Positions 60,723 to 64,000 of a stretch of DNA of 64,000 nucleotides are shown here, piece after piece. Position 1 is the stretch's first letter. Each line of letters begins with the position of its first letter. The notes under the pieces were generated by a model that searched no databases, was not told where the DNA came from, and saw nothing but the letters and a program-made list of their open reading frames with translations. The position numbers and the translations under genes were made by a program. The DNA is from Gordonia mangrovi (GTDB lineage: Bacteria; Actinomycetota; Actinomycetes; Mycobacteriales; Mycobacteriaceae): NCBI RefSeq assembly GCF_024734075.1, contig NZ_CP102850.1, forward strand, positions 1,240,001 to 1,304,000. Direction: 5' to 3'.

Positions 60723-61301
60723 ATGGCCGAACGCACGGACTGGCTGGCCCCCGAACGCGCCGAATTGGCTGCGGGCCGCATCCTCGACGTCGCCGAGCAG
60801 CTGTTCGTCGAGCACGGTGTCGCCGCGGTGACGATGCGTGGATTGGCCGCCGCGGTCGGCTGCTCACGCGCCACCCTCTACCGCTACTACCCCGGCAAAT
60901 CCGAAGTGCTCGCGGCCTATGTCGACCGCGCGGCCACCGATCTGGGCGCCGCCGTCTCCGATGCCGTGCGCGACGAGCCGGAACCGTCGACGCGGCTGGT
61001 GACCGCGGTGCTGACGGCGGTGCGCGGCGTTCGGAACAACCCGGCGCTGTCGACCTGGTTCCTCCCCGACGCCGCGGGCCGGTCGACGTCACTGGCGCTG
61101 GTGTCCCCCGCCATCGAACGCCTCGCCACCGAGTTCCTCGCCGAGGTCGCGCCCGGCACCGACAGCGCCGACCTCGCCGAACGCGCCCGCTGGTTGGTGC
61201 GGGTGATCGTGTCGCTGCTGACCGGTCCGGCCGAGTCGGCGGAGGCCGAAGCCGCGCTGCTGGACCGGTTCGTGGTGCCCGTGGTGCTCGCACCCCGATA
61301 G
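60723..61301 (+). CDS. TetR-family transcriptional regulator
   Basis: This is a 192-aa TetR-type regulator. The DNA-binding part is ILDVAEQLFVEHGVAAVTMR then GLAAAVGCSRATLYRYYPGK. ATG 60723 has GAGGAGATCG before it and lies 9 bp past the P450 stop, so the two form one unit. It probably regulates the P450 gene. Confidence 0.88.
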   Translation: MAERTDWLAPERAELAAGRILDVAEQLFVEHGVAAVTMRGLAAAVGCSRATLYRYYPGKSEVLAAYVDRAATDLGAAVSDAVRDEPEPSTRLVTAVLTAVRGVRNNPALSTWFLPDAAGRSTSLALVSPAIERLATEFLAEVAPGTDSADLAERARWLVRVIVSLLTGPAESAEAEAALLDRFVVPVVLAPR

Positions 61302-61358
61302 GCCACCCGCCCCGACACCCGGTTTCGGCCGCGCAGGCACATCGCTTACACTGCTTTC

Positions 61359-61379
61359 GGCAACGATTATCATTTGCGT
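61359..61379 (+). promoter_or_regulatory. Possible Zur-type zinc operator
   Basis: The AT-rich stretch CAACGATTATCATTTG (61361-61376) lies about 17 bp before the binding-protein start and resembles Fur/Zur sites of actinobacteria (ATGATAATCGTT on the other strand); its outer bases are symmetric. It stands out from the surrounding GC-rich DNA and suits zinc repression of the transporter operon. Confidence 0.5.
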
Positions 61380-61392
61380 AAGGCGGAGAACG

Positions 61393-62394
61393 ATGAGGCG
61401 AACCCTGGCCACCACAGCCGCATTGATCGGCACCGGCACCCTGGTGCTGGCCGGATGCTCGGGCGGCGACGACACGTCGACCGACGGCATGCCGACGGTG
61501 GTGACCTCCACCAACGTCTGGGGTTCGGTCGCCTCGACGGTCGCCGGCGACAAGGCGACGGTGACCACCCTCTACACCAACAACGAGGGCGACCCGCACG
61601 AGTTCGAACCGTCGGCGGCCGACACCGCCACCGTGTCCGACGCCGATCTCGTGGTGCTCAACGGCGGCCACTACGACCAGTACATGGAAGACGCGATCGC
61701 CGGCACCGACGTCCCCGCCATCAACGCCTTCGAACTGCTCACCGCAGAGGACCACGCCGCCGAGGACCACGCGGACGAGGACCACGCGGACGAGGAATCC
61801 GGCGACGCCCACGACGAGGCGGAATCCCACGACGCGCATGCCCACGACGAGTCCGCACTCAACGAGCACGTCTTCTACGACCTGGCCGTCGTCGGCGAGG
61901 TGGCGACCCAGGTGGCCGATCAACTCGGCGAGATCGACCCGGCCAACGCCGACGAGTTCCGGTCGAACGCCGAACAGTTCACCACCGGGATCGACGGGCT
62001 GCGCGGGGAACTCGCGACCATCAAGGCCGACCACGACGGCACCGAGGTCGCCCAGACCGAACCGCTGGCCGGCTACCTGCTGGCCGAGGCGGGTCTCGTC
62101 GACTCCGCACCGGCCGGATTCACCCAGTCCGTCGAGGAGGGCCAGTCGCCGGCGGCCGCCGACCGCGCCGCGATGGAGGACCTGCTGACGTCGGGCACCG
62201 TGCACGCGCTGATCTACAACATCCAGGCGGTGGACTCGGTGACCGAGGCCGTGCTGTCGGTGGCGCAGAGCTCGGATGTGCCGGTCGTGCGGTTCACCGA
62301 GACGCTGCCCGACGGCACCACCGACTACATCGCCTGGCAGTCCGCGCAGATCGAGGACTTGAGCAACGCCCTCGGATCGCATGACGCACACTGA
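61393..62394 (+). CDS. Zinc/manganese ABC transporter substrate-binding lipoprotein
   Basis: This is a 333-aa cluster A-I metal-binding lipoprotein (ZnuA/AztC-like). The signal peptide ends LVLAGC with Cys22. The fold motifs are STNVWGSVASTVAGDKATVT, DPHEFEPSAAD with a metal His, NEHVFYDLAVVGEVATQVAD, and a C-terminal DYIAWQSAQIEDLSNAL. Between about 120 and 155 is a loop rich in His, Asp and Glu (AEDHAAEDHADEDHADEESG is part of it) that should bind zinc. ATG 61393 has GGCGGAG before it. It starts a three-gene transport operon. Confidence 0.92.
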   Translation: MRRTLATTAALIGTGTLVLAGCSGGDDTSTDGMPTVVTSTNVWGSVASTVAGDKATVTTLYTNNEGDPHEFEPSAADTATVSDADLVVLNGGHYDQYMEDAIAGTDVPAINAFELLTAEDHAAEDHADEDHADEESGDAHDEAESHDAHAHDESALNEHVFYDLAVVGEVATQVADQLGEIDPANADEFRSNAEQFTTGIDGLRGELATIKADHDGTEVAQTEPLAGYLLAEAGLVDSAPAGFTQSVEEGQSPAAADRAAMEDLLTSGTVHALIYNIQAVDSVTEAVLSVAQSSDVPVVRFTETLPDGTTDYIAWQSAQIEDLSNALGSHDAH

Positions 62395-63277
62395 CCTCAT
62401 GGCCCCATCGGCTCATCGCGCACCGCGCGATCCGAACTCGCCCGTGGCGACGTTCTCCCATGCGCGCCTGGCGTTCGGTTCTAGGGTGTTGTGGGAGGAC
62501 CTGAATCTGACGATCTCGCCGGGCGAGTTCGTCGCCGTCCTCGGCCCGAACGGATCGGGTAAGACGTCGTTCCTGCGGTGTCTGCTGGGTCAGTACGGAC
62601 TCGACGCCGGACAACTCGAGGTGACCGACGCGATCGGCTACATCCCGCAACAGCATGCCGACGACTCCGACCCGATGGCGATGCGCGGCCGCGACCTGGT
62701 GGGTTTCGGTGTCGACGGCGCACGCTGGGGTATCGGACTGCGCGGCCGCGGCCGTCGACGGCAACTCGTCGACGCCGCGCTCGCCGAGGTCGGCGCCACC
62801 GCCTACGCCGACGCGCCGATGGGACTGCTGTCTGGTGGTGAACAGCAGCGGCTGCGGGTCGCCCAGAGCCTGACGTCGGACCCGGCACTGTTGCTGTGCG
62901 ATGAGCCGCTGTCGAGCCTGGACCCCACCAACCAGCATCGGGTGGTCGAGCTCATCGACGAACGCCGACGCTCCGCGAACACCGCGATCGTGTTCGTCAC
63001 CCACGAGATCAACCCGATCCTGCCCTACGTGGACCGGGTCCTGTACCTGGTGGGCGGCCGGTTCCGGATCGGCACCCCCGACGAGGTGATGACCACGGCG
63101 ACGCTGTCGAATCTGTACGGCAGCGACGTCGAGGTGTTGCGGGTCAACGGTCGGCTGGTGGTGATCGGCGGTGAGGACGGCCATCACTGCGAGGAGCATG
63201 CCGATCCGCCCGTCTTCCCCGCGGCGGCCGTCGATCCGTCACCCGTCGTCAACGCAGAGCGAGACCCCCGGGCATGA
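62381..63277 (+). CDS. Metal ABC transporter ATPase
   Basis: This is a 298-aa ZnuC-type ATPase. Walker A is VLGPNGSGKTSFLRCLLG, the Q loop GYIPQQHADDS, the signature LLSGGEQQRLRVAQSL, Walker B LLLCDEPLSSLDP and the switch VFVTHEINPIL. The C-terminal tail is His/Glu/Asp-rich. The ATG at 62381 overlaps the binding-protein stop by 14 bp. It energises the import of zinc or manganese. Confidence 0.93.
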   Translation: MTHTDLMAPSAHRAPRDPNSPVATFSHARLAFGSRVLWEDLNLTISPGEFVAVLGPNGSGKTSFLRCLLGQYGLDAGQLEVTDAIGYIPQQHADDSDPMAMRGRDLVGFGVDGARWGIGLRGRGRRRQLVDAALAEVGATAYADAPMGLLSGGEQQRLRVAQSLTSDPALLLCDEPLSSLDPTNQHRVVELIDERRRSANTAIVFVTHEINPILPYVDRVLYLVGGRFRIGTPDEVMTTATLSNLYGSDVEVLRVNGRLVVIGGEDGHHCEEHADPPVFPAAAVDPSPVVNAERDPRA

Positions 63278-64000
63278 CCGTCGCACAACCATGGGCGGCC
63301 GCCGAGATCGAGTTCAGCAAGTTCTGGGACTTCAGCGCCACCGCAGATCTGCTGAGCCGCGACTTCGTCCAGCAGTCGCTGCTGGCCATTGCACTGCTGG
63401 GTCTGCTCGGCGGCATCCTCGGTCCGCTGATCGTCGCCCGACAGATGTCGTTCGCCGTCCACGGCGTCAGCGAGCTGTCGGTGACCGGCGCCGCGGCCGC
63501 ACTGCTGCTGGGCATCAGCGTCAACGTCGGCGGGGTGATCGGTGCGGTCATCGCAGCCGGGGTCTTCGGCTTCCTCGGCAACCGTGCGCGCGAACGTGAC
63601 TCGGTGATCGGCGTGGTGATGGCGTTCGGTCTGGGTCTCGCCGTGCTGTTCCTGGCGCTCTACGGCAGCGCGCGTACCGGTTTCGCCATGCTCACCGGCC
63701 AGGTGGTCAGTGTCGGCACCGGCGGACTGACGGCCATCGCGATCACCGCCGTCGTGGTGATCGTCGGGATGGCGATCATTTACCGTCCGTTGCTGTTCGC
63801 GTCCCTCGATCCGCGGCTGGCCGCCGCCGCCGGCGTGCCGATCCGCACACTGTCGGTGGTGTTCGCGGTGCTGATGGGTCTGGCGTGCGCGCAGGGCGTG
63901 CAGATCATCGGCGCGCTGCTGGTGATGTCGCTGATGATCACCCCGGCTGCCGCGGCGGCGCGTCTGACCGCCAACCCCACAACCGTGGTCATCGTGTCGG
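63274..64000 (+). CDS. Metal ABC transporter permease, cut by window end
   Basis: This is a ZnuB/ABC-3 family permease. The ATG overlaps the ATPase stop (ATGA). Visible membrane segments include LAIALLGLLGGILGPLIVAR, VAFGLGLAVLFLAL-type and VVVIVGMAIIYRPLLF stretches; the family signature ASLDPRLAAAAGVPIRTLSV and the GALLVMSLMITPAAAAARL helix are present. 242 codons are inside the window; the end lies beyond it. Confidence 0.92.
   Translation, partial: MTVAQPWAAAEIEFSKFWDFSATADLLSRDFVQQSLLAIALLGLLGGILGPLIVARQMSFAVHGVSELSVTGAAAALLLGISVNVGGVIGAVIAAGVFGFLGNRARERDSVIGVVMAFGLGLAVLFLALYGSARTGFAMLTGQVVSVGTGGLTAIAITAVVVIVGMAIIYRPLLFASLDPRLAAAAGVPIRTLSVVFAVLMGLACAQGVQIIGALLVMSLMITPAAAAARLTANPTTVVIVS

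Overview
The window is high-GC actinobacterial DNA. Genes are packed tightly, with many GTG starts and four-base ATGA/GTGA stop-start overlaps. Gene order at both ends follows the Mycobacterium tuberculosis hemA to mshA interval (about Rv0509 back to Rv0486), and the mycothiol gene mshA and the SenX3/RegX3 pair are present. This points to the Mycobacteriales. Gordonia or a close relative (Rhodococcus, Williamsia) is my best guess, but the genus is an inference.

Region 1 (1-21.8 kb) is the conserved chromosome backbone. It holds rex-hemA (redox control and tetrapyrrole synthesis), a small glutaredoxin-like protein, a SerB-type HAD hydrolase, a DUF2252 protein, an alcohol dehydrogenase, an acyltransferase, an epimerase, a 33-residue very basic protein, an excisionase-like DNA-binding protein, proC, a thioesterase-like protein, a TIM-barrel isomerase, a repeat-rich membrane protein, a Ppx/GppA phosphatase, a cysteine-rich protein, senX3-regX3, an acetyltransferase, gpmA, a DUF1361 membrane protein and an amino-acid permease.

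Region 2 (about 21.9-57.1 kb) is a large accessory catabolic block sitting where mycobacteria go almost directly from gpm1 to the YbjN gene and mshA. It contains: (a) an uptake and hydrolysis module: an NMT1/SsuA-type binding lipoprotein with an NTF2-like protein and two DUF202 membrane proteins on the plus strand, and an ATPase-permease-kinase-arylsulfatase-dehydrogenase operon on the minus strand; (b) a seven-gene minus-strand operon with a Rieske oxygenase, a small unknown protein, an aldehyde dehydrogenase, a two-subunit TPP-dependent 2-oxoacid dehydrogenase E1, a kinase-like protein and an epimerase; (c) a four-gene operon ending in a histidine phosphatase; (d) two divergent TetR regulators; (e) a CoA-ester operon (AMP ligase, reductases, DUF35/thiolase pair, alcohol dehydrogenase); (f) a complete three-component cytochrome P450 system with its own TetR gene; and (g) a second acyl-CoA ligase. 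Together these look like a pathway that imports a probably sulfated or otherwise esterified organic molecule, removes the ester, oxygenates it with Rieske and P450 enzymes, and degrades the acid through CoA esters. The substrate cannot be read from the sequence.

Region 3 (57.3-64 kb) returns to backbone with a YbjN-domain protein and mshA. A P450-TetR pair follows, then a zinc-type ABC transporter operon (binding lipoprotein, ATPase, permease) that runs off the right edge. A possible Zur-type site lies in front of it. hemA runs off the left edge. I saw no rRNA, tRNA, CRISPR array, transposase, integrase or phage gene.
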